A stretch of DNA of 64,000 nt from an uncultured Bacteroides sp. (GCA_949296575.1 CASFPE010000020.1:29881-93880), one strand, 5' to 3'. Shown: positions 1-8,174, numbered from the stretch's first letter. The notes: generated by a model from the letters alone, not told the origin. Program-made: numbers and translations.

Positions 1-413
1 TTCACTTCGAGTTGCAGGCGTTCTTTTTCCTCCTCGGCTGCCACAAGGGACTTCAATGCTTCAAGGTAGGTCTGGGGTGTCTTTGGCTGGACGGAGTATG
101 CCCCGGTCTTTCGGATGGATGGAAGGACTTCGCCGCACACCCAGTCTTGGAATGGTTCGGCTTGCGGCTTGTCAGAACGCATTATGACTTTGTAGAGGTT
201 CTTCTCGCTGATGAATACAAGCTGCTGGATTCCCCCGTTCGTAGGGGTATCGGTCAAAACTATACCCTTTTGGTCAAGCCTTGACTTGCAGTCGCTTACG
301 TTCTTTATTTCGAGGACGCGACAAATATCCGCCAAGCAGAACAAGGGTTCTTCGCTTGTCCCGGTGATGCGAACAGAACCGAAAAATTCATTTTCAAACA
401 ATTTAATTTCCAT
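1..413 (-). CDS. Bro-N phage antirepressor, N-terminal part (runs off left edge)
   Basis: I translated this open frame on the minus strand from ATG at 413 to the window edge; no stop is met, so the gene is partial (137 codons visible). It begins M-E-I-K-L-F-E-N and then reads like a Bro-N domain: 'GSVRITGTSEEPLFCLADI', 'VLEIKNVSDCKSRL', 'LVFISEKNLYKVIMRS' and 'FQDWVCGEVLPSIRKTG'. In this family the block ending in 'W..EVLPSIRKTG' is the most conserved part. Family knowledge: Bro-N proteins bind DNA and are typical of phage antirepressors (Ant, KilA-N/KilAC-type partners) and of mobile elements. After the domain comes a charged, coiled-coil-like stretch (AAEEEKERLQLEV), as in phage anti-repressors that carry a second C-terminal domain; that domain is outside the window. 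Context (a tRNA 3' remnant about 1 kb upstream) fits a prophage or ICE edge. The family call is firm; the precise role is inference. Confidence 0.85.
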   Translation of the reverse strand, partial: MEIKLFENEFFGSVRITGTSEEPLFCLADICRVLEIKNVSDCKSRLDQKGIVLTDTPTNGGIQQLVFISEKNLYKVIMRSDKPQAEPFQDWVCGEVLPSIRKTGAYSVQPKTPQTYLEALKSLVAAEEEKERLQLEV

Positions 414-1422
414 ATCCTTCAATGAATTTTAGTTTAACACATACCCAGCCCTTCTCCCAACAACCTATTTATAAAGAGGTATTTGGACTGAATCCGCTGG
501 GGATTTGGTTGGCGTTTGTTGATTCCGCGTCTCCCGCGCGAGTATGCCGTCATGCGTTACTATGTCGTTGGTCTCCTGTTGTCGGCTGGTGGGACAGAGC
601 AGGAATTTGCATACTACAACAACCACCGAAGGGCCATTTTGTCTCTCCGCTGTCTGAGGGGGTCGGAACGGTTGGCACTGATGGAACCGATTGCTTGCAA
701 AGAAGCCCCGCAACAGGGAGAATGTCGCAGGGCTTCGATATATTAAACCTCCTTGTGAGGAATGTTTAACCAAATTTGTCTCGTAACATCTCCCTTGTTA
801 CGGCAGCAAAGTTACAGGCATATATCCATTAGGGAATGGAATGTTAAACACGGTATGTCATCAGTGTTATTACAGGTTATTCTTTGTTATTATGCGCCAT
901 TAATAATATTTTAATTAATTAATTTTACGCATAGCCCGAATAATTTAGCATATTTAGCATAATGCTGCTGATTTCGGAATATATTTATATTCTATTTGGT
1001 TAAAATAACGCTATCATTAAATGAACACATATTGGCGATTGATTGGATGCGGTAAAATACTTAGCATGCATTGATGGAAATAACATAATTTTGCATTTAT
1101 GCATAAATGTGGTGCAAATGTAAGTATTAATTTAATGTGATTGGGTCTTTTTAACATAAAAATACATTGCAAGTCTGCAAATGTGGAGTTATCGTAATTT
1201 TTTGAATACCAACTATTTAAACATGCGACATTCAGCCTGTTTTGCAATTTGTTTTGCTGATTTATGATTACAAATCATTGCGTCACAGCATTTTGCAGAA
1301 CTTGCGGCATTAAGCCCTGCATCGGAAATGGTTTCAACTTCTGTTTTTGCAAATTTTCGTTGTCGTGAAACGGAATTAACACAATAACTAACTGATTTAC
1401 AGCGATTTAAGCGATTTTCTAT
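414..1422. other. Right terminal region of the integrated element; no convincing gene
   Basis: No frame here is persuasive. Three overlapping frames between about 422 and 773 lack a good start; the minus-strand one (465-773) begins only with TTG. Regulatory features are visible. A minus-strand -7 box (TAACTTTG, written CAAAGTTA on plus) lies at 807-814 and points toward the antirepressor. A hairpin with 13-nt arms, some G-U pairs included, lies at 702-714/724-736. From about 840 to 1420 the sequence is strongly AT-rich with only shadow frames, and includes a perfect 16-bp palindrome at 1094-1109 (CATTTATGCATAAATG). This composition is common at element ends next to attachment sites, but no integrase or excisionase gene is seen here. 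Confidence 0.5.
702..736 (-). promoter_or_regulatory. Leader hairpin upstream of the antirepressor
   Basis: Arms GAAGCCCCGCAAC (702-714) and GTCGCAGGGCTTC (724-736) pair over 13 positions with two wobble or mismatch points and a 9-nt loop. It lies about 70 nt inside the transcript expected from the minus-strand -7 element at 807-814 and about 290 nt before the antirepressor start. It could be an attenuator, a processing site or part of a small RNA. Only the structure is directly visible; function is inference. Confidence 0.4.
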
Positions 1423-1472
1423 TCAGCTTCCCAAGCTGAGGGTCGCGAGTTCGAGCCTCGTTTGCCGCTCCA
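1423..1472 (+). other. 3' half of tRNA-Gly(CCC): attachment-site remnant
   Basis: The sequence holds a perfect 5-bp anticodon stem (TCAGC/GCTGA) around the loop TTCCCAA, giving anticodon CCC. A variable region, a T arm with TTCGAGC loop, the 3' acceptor strand TTGCCGC, discriminator T and an encoded CCA (1470-1472) follow. Nothing upstream (1380-1422) can form a matching 5' acceptor strand or D arm, so only the 3' half is present. It is followed by what looks like the tRNA's own terminator. Family knowledge: tyrosine integrases use tRNA 3' ends as att sites, leaving an intact tRNA at one element end and a 3' copy at the other. This is therefore read as the attR side of an element that extends left. 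Confidence 0.8.
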
Positions 1473-1478
1473 TCAGTG

Positions 1479-1512
1479 AAAGGGAGTTTCAGCAATGAAT
1501 GCTCCTTTTTTT
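1479..1512 (+). terminator. Rho-independent terminator after tRNA-Gly remnant
   Basis: AAAGGGAG (1479-1486) pairs with CTCCTTTT (1502-1509), one G-U pair included, and runs into a T tract. It is placed where a tRNA terminator would be, supporting the idea that sequence right of 1472 is original chromosome. Confidence 0.6.
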
Positions 1513-1574
1513 CGTTTGTTTTCCGCAATAACCTTTGCATATTAAAGTTCATAAAAAAGGATGGGCAACAACGG

Positions 1575-1601
1575 TTGTCTACCTATTTTTTTATACATTT
1601 G
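1575..1601 (+). promoter_or_regulatory. Promoter of ileS
   Basis: TTG at 1575-1577, a 16-nt spacer, and TACATTTG at 1594-1601 match the Bacteroidetes TTG/TAnnTTTG promoter. Its position downstream of several in-frame upstream start codons argues that ileS begins at 1637. Confidence 0.65.
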
Positions 1602-1636
1602 CGCTTTGTTTTTCAAGAACTAAGAAAGCAACTGGT

Positions 1637-4600
1637 ATGGATAAGAAATTTAGCGAATATTCCCGGTTCGACCTCTCGCAAATCAATAAGGAGGTGCTGG
1701 AACAATGGGATGAGAATGATATCTTTGCAAGAAGCATCAAAGAACGTGAGGGCTGTCCTTCGTTTGTCTTCTACGAAGGGCCTCCTTCGGCAAACGGCAT
1801 GCCAGGCATCCATCATGTGATGGCGCGCACCATCAAAGACACATTCTGCCGCTACAAAACCATGAAGGGCTATTTAGTGAAACGGAAGGCAGGATGGGAC
1901 ACGCACGGACTTCCGGTTGAATTAGGGGTAGAAAAAACTTTAGGCATCACAAAAGAGGACATCGGGAAAACCATATCTGTAGCAGAATATAACCGCCATT
2001 GCCGTACAGATGTGATGAAGTTTACCAAGGAATGGACTGACCTGACTCACAAAATGGGTTATTGGGTGGACTTGGACAACCCGTACATCACTTACGACAA
2101 TCGATATATCGAAACCTTGTGGTGGCTTTTGCAACAACTTTATAAGAAAGGACTGTTGTATAAAGGATATACCATACAACCTTATTCACCGGCAGCAGGC
2201 ACAGGACTTAGTTCGCATGAATTGAACCAACCGGGATGCTACCGGGATGTGAAGGACTTGACCGTTGTAGGGCAGTTCAAAATGAGGAATCCGAAGCCTG
2301 AAATGGCGGAGTGGGGTACACCTTATTTCTTGGCATGGACCACGACTCCGTGGACGTTGCCTTCGAATACCGCGCTCTGCGTAGGCCCGAAGATCGATTA
2401 TGTAGCTGTGCAGACCTACAATCCTTATACTTCTGAAAAGATAACGGTAGTCTTGGCAAAGGCTTTGCTTTACACGCACTTCAACAAGAAGGCGGAAGGC
2501 ATGGCATTGGAAGATTACAAGCCTGGCGACAAACTGGTCCCGTTCAAGATAGTAGGCGAATACAAAGGACCGGACTTGGTAGGCATGGAATACGAACAAC
2601 TCTTCCCGTGGGTGAAACCTGTAGAATTGGACGAGGACGGAAACTGGCGCGACGCTTCTGCCAAAGCCTTCCGGGTTATCCCCGGTGATTATGTCACGGT
2701 GGATGATGGCACGGGCATTGTGCATATCGCTCCTACCTTCGGTGCGGACGATGCTTTCGTGGCAAAAGCTGCAGGCATCCCCTCTCTTTTCATGATCAAC
2801 AAGAAGGGCGAAACGCGCCCGATGGTTGACCTGACCGGGAAATTCTACCTGTTGGACGAGTTGGACGAAAAGTTTGTAGCTGAATGCGTGAACGCAGACA
2901 TATATAAGGACTACCAAGGCCGTTGGGTGAAAAACGCTTATGACCAGCAATTTACTATCAACGGGAAATACGACGAGAAAGCGGCACAAGCAGCTGAATC
3001 GCTCGATGTATACATCTGCATGAAGATGAAACAGGCTAATCAGGCTTTCAAGATGGAGAAGCATGTCCATAACTATCCGCACTGCTGGCGCACGGACAAA
3101 CCGGTGCTTTATTATCCGCTTGATAGTTGGTTCATCCGATCCACAGCCTGCAAGGAACGGATGATGGAACTGAACAAGGCCATCAACTGGAAGCCGGAAT
3201 CCACCGGCACGGGACGTTTCGGGAAATGGTTGGAGAACCTGAACGATTGGAACTTGAGCCGTTCGCGCTATTGGGGGACGCCGCTCCCGATTTGGCGTGA
3301 TGAGGACGGGGCGGAAATCTGCATCGGTTCAGTAAAAGAATTGTATCATGAAATAGAGAAATCAGTGGCTGCCGGCTTCATGCAAGAGAACCCTTACAAG
3401 AAACTGGGTTTTGTGCCGGATGAATACACGAAAGAGAATTATGACAAGATTGACCTGCACCGTCCTTACGTGGACGACATCATCTTGGTTTCGCCTGCTG
3501 GCAAACCGATGAAGCGTGAAGCGGACTTGATTGACGTGTGGTTCGATTCAGGCTCGATGCCCTACGCACAGCTGCATTATCCGTTTGAAAACAAGGAATT
3601 GGTGGATAGCCGTTCGTATTACCCTGCCGATTTCATTGCAGAAGGCGTGGACCAGACACGCGGATGGTTTTTCACATTACATGCTATTGCCACGATGGTG
3701 TTCGACAGCGTGGCTTACAAGAACGTAATATCCAATGGATTGGTGTTGGACAAGAACGGGAACAAGATGTCCAAGCGTTTGGGCAATGCGGTAGACCCGT
3801 TCAGCACTATTGAGAAATTTGGTTCCGACCCCTTGCGCTGGTACATGATTACCAATTCAGCACCTTGGGACAATTTGAAGTTTGACACGGAAGGGGTAGA
3901 TGAAGTGCGCCGCAAGTTTTTCGGCACTTTATATAATACCTATTCATTCTTCGCATTGTATGCCAATGTCGATGGATTCACATATGCTGAGAAAGACGTG
4001 CCTGTAGCAGAACGTCCAGAAATCGACCGTTGGATTCTGTCGTTACTTAATTCCTTGATAAAGGAGGTGGATGCTTGCTTTGCAGATTATGAGCCAACAA
4101 AGGCAGGACGTTTGATTACGGACTTTGTGAACGACAATCTGAGCAACTGGTATGTTCGCTTGAACCGCAAACGTTTCTGGGGCAGCGCGATGTCGCAAGA
4201 CAAATTATCGGCTTACCAGACATTGTACATTTGTTTGGAAACGGTAGCGAAACTGATGGCGCCGATTGCGCCATTCTATGCCGACCGCTTGTATCTGGAC
4301 CTGGTTCACACAACAGGGCGCAGCCATGTGGCATCGGTGCATTTGGCAAATTTCCCCTCAGCAGATGAAAGCCTGATTGAGAAAGAACTGGAAGCCCGTA
4401 TGCGGATGGCGCAAGATGTTACGTCAATGGTACTGGCGTTGCGCCGTAAAGTGAACATCAAAGTGCGCCAGCCGCTGCAATGCATCATGGTGCCCGTAGT
4501 GGATGAAGAACAGAAACGCCACATAGATGCCGTGAAAGACCTTATCATGAACGAAGTGAACGTGAAGGAAATCAAGTTCGTGGAAGGCAATTCAGGCGTA

Positions 4601-5125
4601 TTGGTGAAACGCGTGAAGTGTGACTTCAAGAAGTTAGGCCCCAAGTTTGGCAAACAGATGAAAGCGGTAGCTGCAGCTGTGGCTGGAATGTCGCAGGAAG
4701 CCATTGCGGAATTAGAGAAGAACGGCAACTATGCTTTTGATTTGGACGGCACAAAGGCAGTGGTGGAAGCCGCTGATGTGGAAATATTCAGTGAGGACAT
4801 TCCGGGCTGGTTGGTTGCAAATGAAGGCAAGTTGACTGTGGCACTTGAAGTGACCATTACCGAAGATTTGCGCCACGAAGGCATTGCCCGTGAATTGGTG
4901 AACCGTATCCAAAATATCCGAAAATCAAGCGGCTTTGAGATAACAGACAAAATAAAGATAACTTTATCCAAAAATCCGCACACGGATGATGCAGTCAACG
5001 AATATAAAGACTATATTTGCAAGCAAGTCCTGGCTAATTCTCTGGAATTGGCAGAACAGGTGGAGAACGCCATCGTATTGGACTTGGACGATATGACTTT
5101 GCAAGTGAATGTAACAAAAGAGTAA
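1637..5125 (+). CDS. ileS: Isoleucyl-tRNA synthetase
   Basis: Class I aminoacyl-tRNA synthetase that charges tRNA-Ile with isoleucine. The product is 1162 aa when started at ATG 1637 (MDKKFSEYSRF), which follows the promoter; the frame stays open upstream but that part overlaps the promoter. The HIGH signature appears as PPSANGMPGIHHV near residue 55 and KMSKS as NGNKMSKRLGN near residue 708, with the CP1 editing domain between. The C-terminus has no Cys-rich zinc-binding tail as in E. coli IleS, and the length matches the longer eukaryote-like IleS type common in Bacteroidetes. That type is generally associated with low mupirocin sensitivity (family inference). The next gene starts 22 nt downstream, so co-transcription is plausible. 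Confidence 0.97.
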   Translation: MDKKFSEYSRFDLSQINKEVLEQWDENDIFARSIKEREGCPSFVFYEGPPSANGMPGIHHVMARTIKDTFCRYKTMKGYLVKRKAGWDTHGLPVELGVEKTLGITKEDIGKTISVAEYNRHCRTDVMKFTKEWTDLTHKMGYWVDLDNPYITYDNRYIETLWWLLQQLYKKGLLYKGYTIQPYSPAAGTGLSSHELNQPGCYRDVKDLTVVGQFKMRNPKPEMAEWGTPYFLAWTTTPWTLPSNTALCVGPKIDYVAVQTYNPYTSEKITVVLAKALLYTHFNKKAEGMALEDYKPGDKLVPFKIVGEYKGPDLVGMEYEQLFPWVKPVELDEDGNWRDASAKAFRVIPGDYVTVDDGTGIVHIAPTFGADDAFVAKAAGIPSLFMINKKGETRPMVDLTGKFYLLDELDEKFVAECVNADIYKDYQGRWVKNAYDQQFTINGKYDEKAAQAAESLDVYICMKMKQANQAFKMEKHVHNYPHCWRTDKPVLYYPLDSWFIRSTACKERMMELNKAINWKPESTGTGRFGKWLENLNDWNLSRSRYWGTPLPIWRDEDGAEICIGSVKELYHEIEKSVAAGFMQENPYKKLGFVPDEYTKENYDKIDLHRPYVDDIILVSPAGKPMKREADLIDVWFDSGSMPYAQLHYPFENKELVDSRSYYPADFIAEGVDQTRGWFFTLHAIATMVFDSVAYKNVISNGLVLDKNGNKMSKRLGNAVDPFSTIEKFGSDPLRWYMITNSAPWDNLKFDTEGVDEVRRKFFGTLYNTYSFFALYANVDGFTYAEKDVPVAERPEIDRWILSLLNSLIKEVDACFADYEPTKAGRLITDFVNDNLSNWYVRLNRKRFWGSAMSQDKLSAYQTLYICLETVAKLMAPIAPFYADRLYLDLVHTTGRSHVASVHLANFPSADESLIEKELEARMRMAQDVTSMVLALRRKVNIKVRQPLQCIMVPVVDEEQKRHIDAVKDLIMNEVNVKEIKFVEGNSGVLVKRVKCDFKKLGPKFGKQMKAVAAAVAGMSQEAIAELEKNGNYAFDLDGTKAVVEAADVEIFSEDIPGWLVANEGKLTVALEVTITEDLRHEGIARELVNRIQNIRKSSGFEITDKIKITLSKNPHTDDAVNEYKDYICKQVLANSLELAEQVENAIVLDLDDMTLQVNVTKE

Positions 5126-5147
5126 TAAACAATTAATTTTAGCATTT

Positions 5148-5528
5148 ATGGCAGAAAAGACAAGATATTCAGACGCAGAACTTGAGGAGTTCCGGGCAAT
5201 TATCATGGAGAAGCTCGAAAAAGCACAGCGGGATTATGACCAACTGAAAGCCAGTATCATGAACTTGGATGGCAATGACACAGACGACACTTCTCCCACT
5301 TATAAAGTGCTGGAGGAAGGTGCCAATACCTTGTCAAAAGAAGAAACCATGCGATTGGCGCAACGCCAGTTGAAATTTATCCAAAACCTTCAGGCAGCTT
5401 TGGTGCGCATCGAAAACAAGACTTACGGCATTTGCCGTGAAACCGGGAAACTGATTCCGGCAGAACGTTTGCGTGCCGTTCCGCATGCCACACTGAGCAT
5501 TGAAGCCAAGGAAAGCGGCAAGCATTAA
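5148..5528 (+). CDS. TraR/DksA-family protein with degenerate zinc finger
   Basis: A 126-aa protein with a long N-terminal helical hairpin (LEEFRAIIMEKLEKAQRDYD, then about residues 60-90) followed by the short globular segment TYGICRETGKLIPAERL and a C-terminal helix. This is the DksA/TraR layout; such proteins insert a coiled coil into the RNA polymerase secondary channel and act with ppGpp. The canonical finger has four cysteines; here only one Cys (in TYGIC) is present, so zinc binding as in E. coli DksA is unlikely. Many Bacteroidetes homologues share this form, as far as I know. Gene order ileS-dksA-lspA is typical for the phylum. The family call is strong; the exact role in transcription control is inferred. 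Confidence 0.85.
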   Translation: MAEKTRYSDAELEEFRAIIMEKLEKAQRDYDQLKASIMNLDGNDTDDTSPTYKVLEEGANTLSKEETMRLAQRQLKFIQNLQAALVRIENKTYGICRETGKLIPAERLRAVPHATLSIEAKESGKH

Positions 5529-5538
5529 TGGACACAGG

Positions 5539-5586
5539 AAGGGATAAGCATCAAAAGAGGCAACTGTGCTTCGATGCTTATCCCTT
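5539..5586 (+). promoter_or_regulatory. 14-bp perfect hairpin between dksA-like gene and lspA
   Basis: AAGGGATAAGCATC (5539-5552) is the exact reverse complement of 5573-5586, with a 20-nt loop. No T tract follows, so it is a poor intrinsic terminator; it may stabilise the upstream mRNA end or modulate read-through into lspA, whose ATG is 18 nt later. Confidence 0.55.
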
Positions 5587-5603
5587 GTATATTGCGAATA
5601 CAC

Positions 5604-6245
5604 ATGAAGCAACTTCTTTCTAAAGGGCGGATGTCCGTCCTGATTGTCGCTTTGGTGCTGATTATAGACCAAGCCATCAAGATATGGGTCAAGACAAACA
5701 TGTATTGGCACGAAAGCATACACATCACCGACTGGTTCTATATCTTCTTTACGGAAAACAGGGGAATGGCATTCGGTATGGAAATCTTCGGCAAACTGTT
5801 CCTGACCATATTCCGTATTGTAGCCGTAGGCGTTATCATTTACTATCTGCGGAGAATTATCCGGCAAAAGTACAAGACAGGATACATCGTGTGCATCTCC
5901 CTGATTCTGGCCGGTGCCATGGGCAACATCATCGACAGCTTGTTCTACGGGGTCATCTTTAATGAAAGCACCAATGCGGCAGTAGCTTCTTTCGTGCCAT
6001 ATGGTGAGGGATATTCCACTTGGTTCTATGGCAAGGTGGTCGATATGTTCTATTTCCCCATCATCGACACCTATTGGCCGGATTGGATGCCGTGGGTAGG
6101 AGGGGAACGCTTCATCTTTTTCAGTCCTATCTTCAACTTCGCCGATGCTGCCATCACCTGCGGCATCATTGCCGTACTTTTATTTTACAGCAAGAGCCTG
6201 AACAACAGTTTGCAACATGCCAACAAGCCTCATGCGCAAAAATGA
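5604..6245 (+). CDS. lspA: Signal peptidase II (prolipoprotein signal peptidase)
   Basis: Inner-membrane aspartyl protease that cleaves lipoprotein signal peptides after lipidation of the +1 cysteine. The protein is 213 aa from ATG 5604 (MKQLLSKGR); an upstream in-frame ATG at 5574 lies within a hairpin and is less likely. Several hydrophobic segments are visible. Conserved family motifs are DQAIKIWV near the N-terminus, FFTENRGMAFG, the first catalytic Asp in GNIIDSLFYG, and the second in FNFADAAI. A segment of about 45 aa between the two catalytic blocks (rich in Tyr, Trp and Pro) makes it longer than the E. coli enzyme, as is usual in Bacteroidetes. It overlaps the next gene, a lipoprotein, by 14 nt. 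Confidence 0.95.
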   Translation: MKQLLSKGRMSVLIVALVLIIDQAIKIWVKTNMYWHESIHITDWFYIFFTENRGMAFGMEIFGKLFLTIFRIVAVGVIIYYLRRIIRQKYKTGYIVCISLILAGAMGNIIDSLFYGVIFNESTNAAVASFVPYGEGYSTWFYGKVVDMFYFPIIDTYWPDWMPWVGGERFIFFSPIFNFADAAITCGIIAVLLFYSKSLNNSLQHANKPHAQK

Positions 6246-7038
6246 CAACCTTGGGCATTGGATGCTTCTTGCCATTTGCCTATGCCTGATGGCGGGATGC
6301 AAAAAGGGGATGCCGGACGACGTGATACGGCCTGAACAGATGGAGGAGATACTTCATGACTTCCATGTTGCAAAGGCCATGTCTGACGAGTTGCCATACA
6401 CCGAAAAGTACAAGCAAACGCTTTATCTCGATTACGTGTTAGAGAAGCACCGCATTGGACGTGCAGACTTCGATTCATCGATGGTGTGGTACAGCCGCCA
6501 TGCCGGCGACTTGGCCAAGATATACGAGAAAGTGTCCAAGCGGTTGGAGACGGAATACAACGGGGTGACCCGGCTGATTGCCTTGCGCGACAACAAGCCG
6601 CAGGAGACCTTGGCAGGCGACACGGTGGACATCTGGTACGGAAACCGCCTTTACCTGTTGTCTCGTTCGCCCATGAACAACAGGGTTACTTTTCACATCC
6701 CAGCAGACGACAACTTCCGCCCCGGCGATGATTTCACGTGGTACATCGCCCATGCTGCTTTCCCGAAGGCGGAAAGCGACACGGCGGTGGCGGCTTTTTT
6801 TGCACATTACAAGAACGATTCCATCCTGTCATGCATCCGGCGGCTGGCAGGAACGGCGTTTGACTCGCTTACCATCCGCTGCGACTCGGCATACGAACTG
6901 GAGGAGTTGCGCGGATTCATTTACTTTCCTGGCAAAGAAGGCCGCCTGATGCTGATAGACAGCCTGAGCCTGATGCGTTACCATCCTGAAAATGCGCCGC
7001 AGGCCAAGGGTGCACGCCCCGTCCCTGTGAAACGTTGA
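6232..7038 (+). CDS. DUF4296 lipoprotein
   Basis: A 268-aa protein with a lipoprotein signal peptide: Arg-Lys start, hydrophobic core and lipobox LMAGC with the lipidated Cys at residue 23. The mature part begins with a short helical domain (DDVIRPEQMEEILHDFHVAKAM, described here in part) characteristic of DUF4296, found almost only in Bacteroidetes. After the domain, roughly residues 110-268 form a beta-rich, less conserved region. No enzymatic motif is seen. It is translated from an ATG overlapping the end of lspA, so it depends on the same transcript. An alternative start 15 nt upstream (6217) is possible. Function is unknown; envelope location is the only safe statement. Confidence 0.75.
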   Translation: MRKNDNLGHWMLLAICLCLMAGCKKGMPDDVIRPEQMEEILHDFHVAKAMSDELPYTEKYKQTLYLDYVLEKHRIGRADFDSSMVWYSRHAGDLAKIYEKVSKRLETEYNGVTRLIALRDNKPQETLAGDTVDIWYGNRLYLLSRSPMNNRVTFHIPADDNFRPGDDFTWYIAHAAFPKAESDTAVAAFFAHYKNDSILSCIRRLAGTAFDSLTIRCDSAYELEELRGFIYFPGKEGRLMLIDSLSLMRYHPENAPQAKGARPVPVKR

Positions 7039-7044
7039 CCGGCC

Positions 7045-7368
7045 ATGAAGCGAAGGTATGCCGCCCACTTTGTTTATGCCGCGCCCGGCGTGCGCCACAA
7101 GCTGCATGTTGTGGAGGTGGAGGAGGGGACGGTGAGCGGCTTGTTCCCGTTGCAAGGAGAGGAGGAATCCACGGAATGGCTGGGGGGCATCATCATCCTG
7201 TCGCCTTTGGAACACGCCCCGGCGCAGCCCGTAGGCAGTTTTCATGGCTTGTTGGAGACGCTTTGCGGGGATGTGCCGCCCGGTGTGCCGTTGCATGCTT
7301 ACCATTTGCAGGGGGTGGACCTCTCCACTCTTTCCCTGCTGCCGCACGCCACGCTGAGGAGGTTATGA
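7045..7368 (+). CDS. Small conserved-looking protein of unknown function
   Basis: A 107-aa protein with no signal peptide and no motif I recognise (starts MKRRYAAHFVYAAPGV, ends LLPHATLRRL). It begins 6 nt after the DUF4296 gene and its stop overlaps the end of the convergent methyltransferase gene by a few bases, so it fills the interval tightly and is probably the last gene of the ileS-lspA cluster. The protein looks like a small beta-rich fold (alternating hydrophobics, HKLHVVEVEEGTVSGLFPL). A second frame, 7035-7421, overlaps it but has low-complexity, Arg-rich composition and is rejected. Confidence 0.55.
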   Translation: MKRRYAAHFVYAAPGVRHKLHVVEVEEGTVSGLFPLQGEEESTEWLGGIIILSPLEHAPAQPVGSFHGLLETLCGDVPPGVPLHAYHLQGVDLSTLSLLPHATLRRL

Positions 7369-8115
7369 CATCCGGCGGCGGAATTCCGCGCACACCACGG
7401 CGGTGGCCACGGCCACGTTGAGCGATTCCGAAGTGTCCCTGCCCGGCGGGTAGTTCGGCACGAACAGGCGGCGGCTGACCTTTTCCGCCACTTCCTGGCT
7501 GATGCCCTTGCCTTCGTTGCCCATCACAATAAGGCCGTTCCCGGACAATTCTTCATGGTAGATGTTGCGCCCGTCGAGGAAGGTGCCATACACGGGGACA
7601 TCGCGCAGCCTGTCGAGCAACGCGCCGAGGGGGGCATAATGCACTTGCACGCGGGCGATGGCGCCCATCGTGGCCTGCACGGCCTTGGGGTTGAACACGT
7701 CGGCCGTGTCGGGCGAGGCATACACATGCTCGATGCCAAACCAGTCGGCCAGCCGCACGATGGTGCCGAGGTTGCCGGGGTCCTGCACGCCGTCCAGAGC
7801 GAGGCAAAGGCTGCGGCGCGGGGCATCTTCGTCCAAGGGCAAGTCCGGGATGTCGAACACGGCCAGCACTTCCTGCGGCGTGCATAGCAGGCTGGCTTTC
7901 AGCAACTCGTCGGGTGTCACTTGCAGGCACTCGTCGGCCTCCGGCGCGGGAGTGCGGGCGAAGAACTCCGGCGTGGCGGCCAGCAGGCGGCAGTGGAAGC
8001 GCCCCAGGAGTTCGCGTACCGTCTTGCCGCCCTCGGCCATGAAGGCATGCTCCTCCCTTCGCCGTTTCTTCAGTTCCAGCGAACGGATGAATTTCATTTT
8101 GCTCTTGCTCAACAT
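7363..8115 (-). CDS. SpoU-family (TrmH-type) RNA 2'-O-methyltransferase
   Basis: A 250-aa SPOUT-class enzyme expected to transfer methyl from SAM to a ribose 2'-OH in tRNA or rRNA. The N-terminal segment MLSKSKMKFIRSLELKKRR with HAFMAEGGKTVREL is the SpoU substrate-binding domain. The catalytic domain shows LALDGVQDPGNLGTIVRLADWFG (given in part), the knot motif GLIVMGNEGKGIS, and SLNVAVATAVVCAEF at the C-terminus. Upstream in-frame starts up to 8181 exist, but a good promoter at 8145-8174 lies inside that extension, so ATG 8115 is preferred. The target nucleotide cannot be told from sequence; RlmB/TrmH-like is the broad class. In Bacteroidetes this gene is often next to tamL, as it nearly is here. 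Confidence 0.9.
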   Translation of the reverse strand: MLSKSKMKFIRSLELKKRRREEHAFMAEGGKTVRELLGRFHCRLLAATPEFFARTPAPEADECLQVTPDELLKASLLCTPQEVLAVFDIPDLPLDEDAPRRSLCLALDGVQDPGNLGTIVRLADWFGIEHVYASPDTADVFNPKAVQATMGAIARVQVHYAPLGALLDRLRDVPVYGTFLDGRNIYHEELSGNGLIVMGNEGKGISQEVAEKVSRRLFVPNYPPGRDTSESLNVAVATAVVCAEFRRRMS

Positions 8116-8144
8116 GTCGGTCAACGTATTGCGTGGTTTGCCTG

Positions 8145-8174
8145 CAAAGGTAGGCATATCTTTCCACGTGGCAA
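8145..8174 (-). promoter_or_regulatory. Promoter of SpoU-family methyltransferase
   Basis: On the minus strand, TTG (8174-8172), a 19-nt spacer and TACCTTTG (8152-8145) form a near-ideal Bacteroidetes promoter, about 30 nt before the chosen start. Confidence 0.65.

Noticed and set aside
422..769. Plus-strand frames (422-769, 516-746) and a minus-strand frame (465-773) in the element end
   Set aside because: They overlap one another, no start is convincing, and a stable hairpin and promoter in the same place favour a non-coding leader. A real small protein on the minus strand is not excluded.
1535..1636. N-terminal extension of ileS
   Set aside because: The extension covers the promoter and encodes no conserved residues; family members start like MDKKF.
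2186..3082. 298-codon minus-strand frame
   Set aside because: Shadow of ileS; composition is atypical and no motif is present. The 339-codon frame at 35550-36569 opposite htpG is rejected for the same reason.
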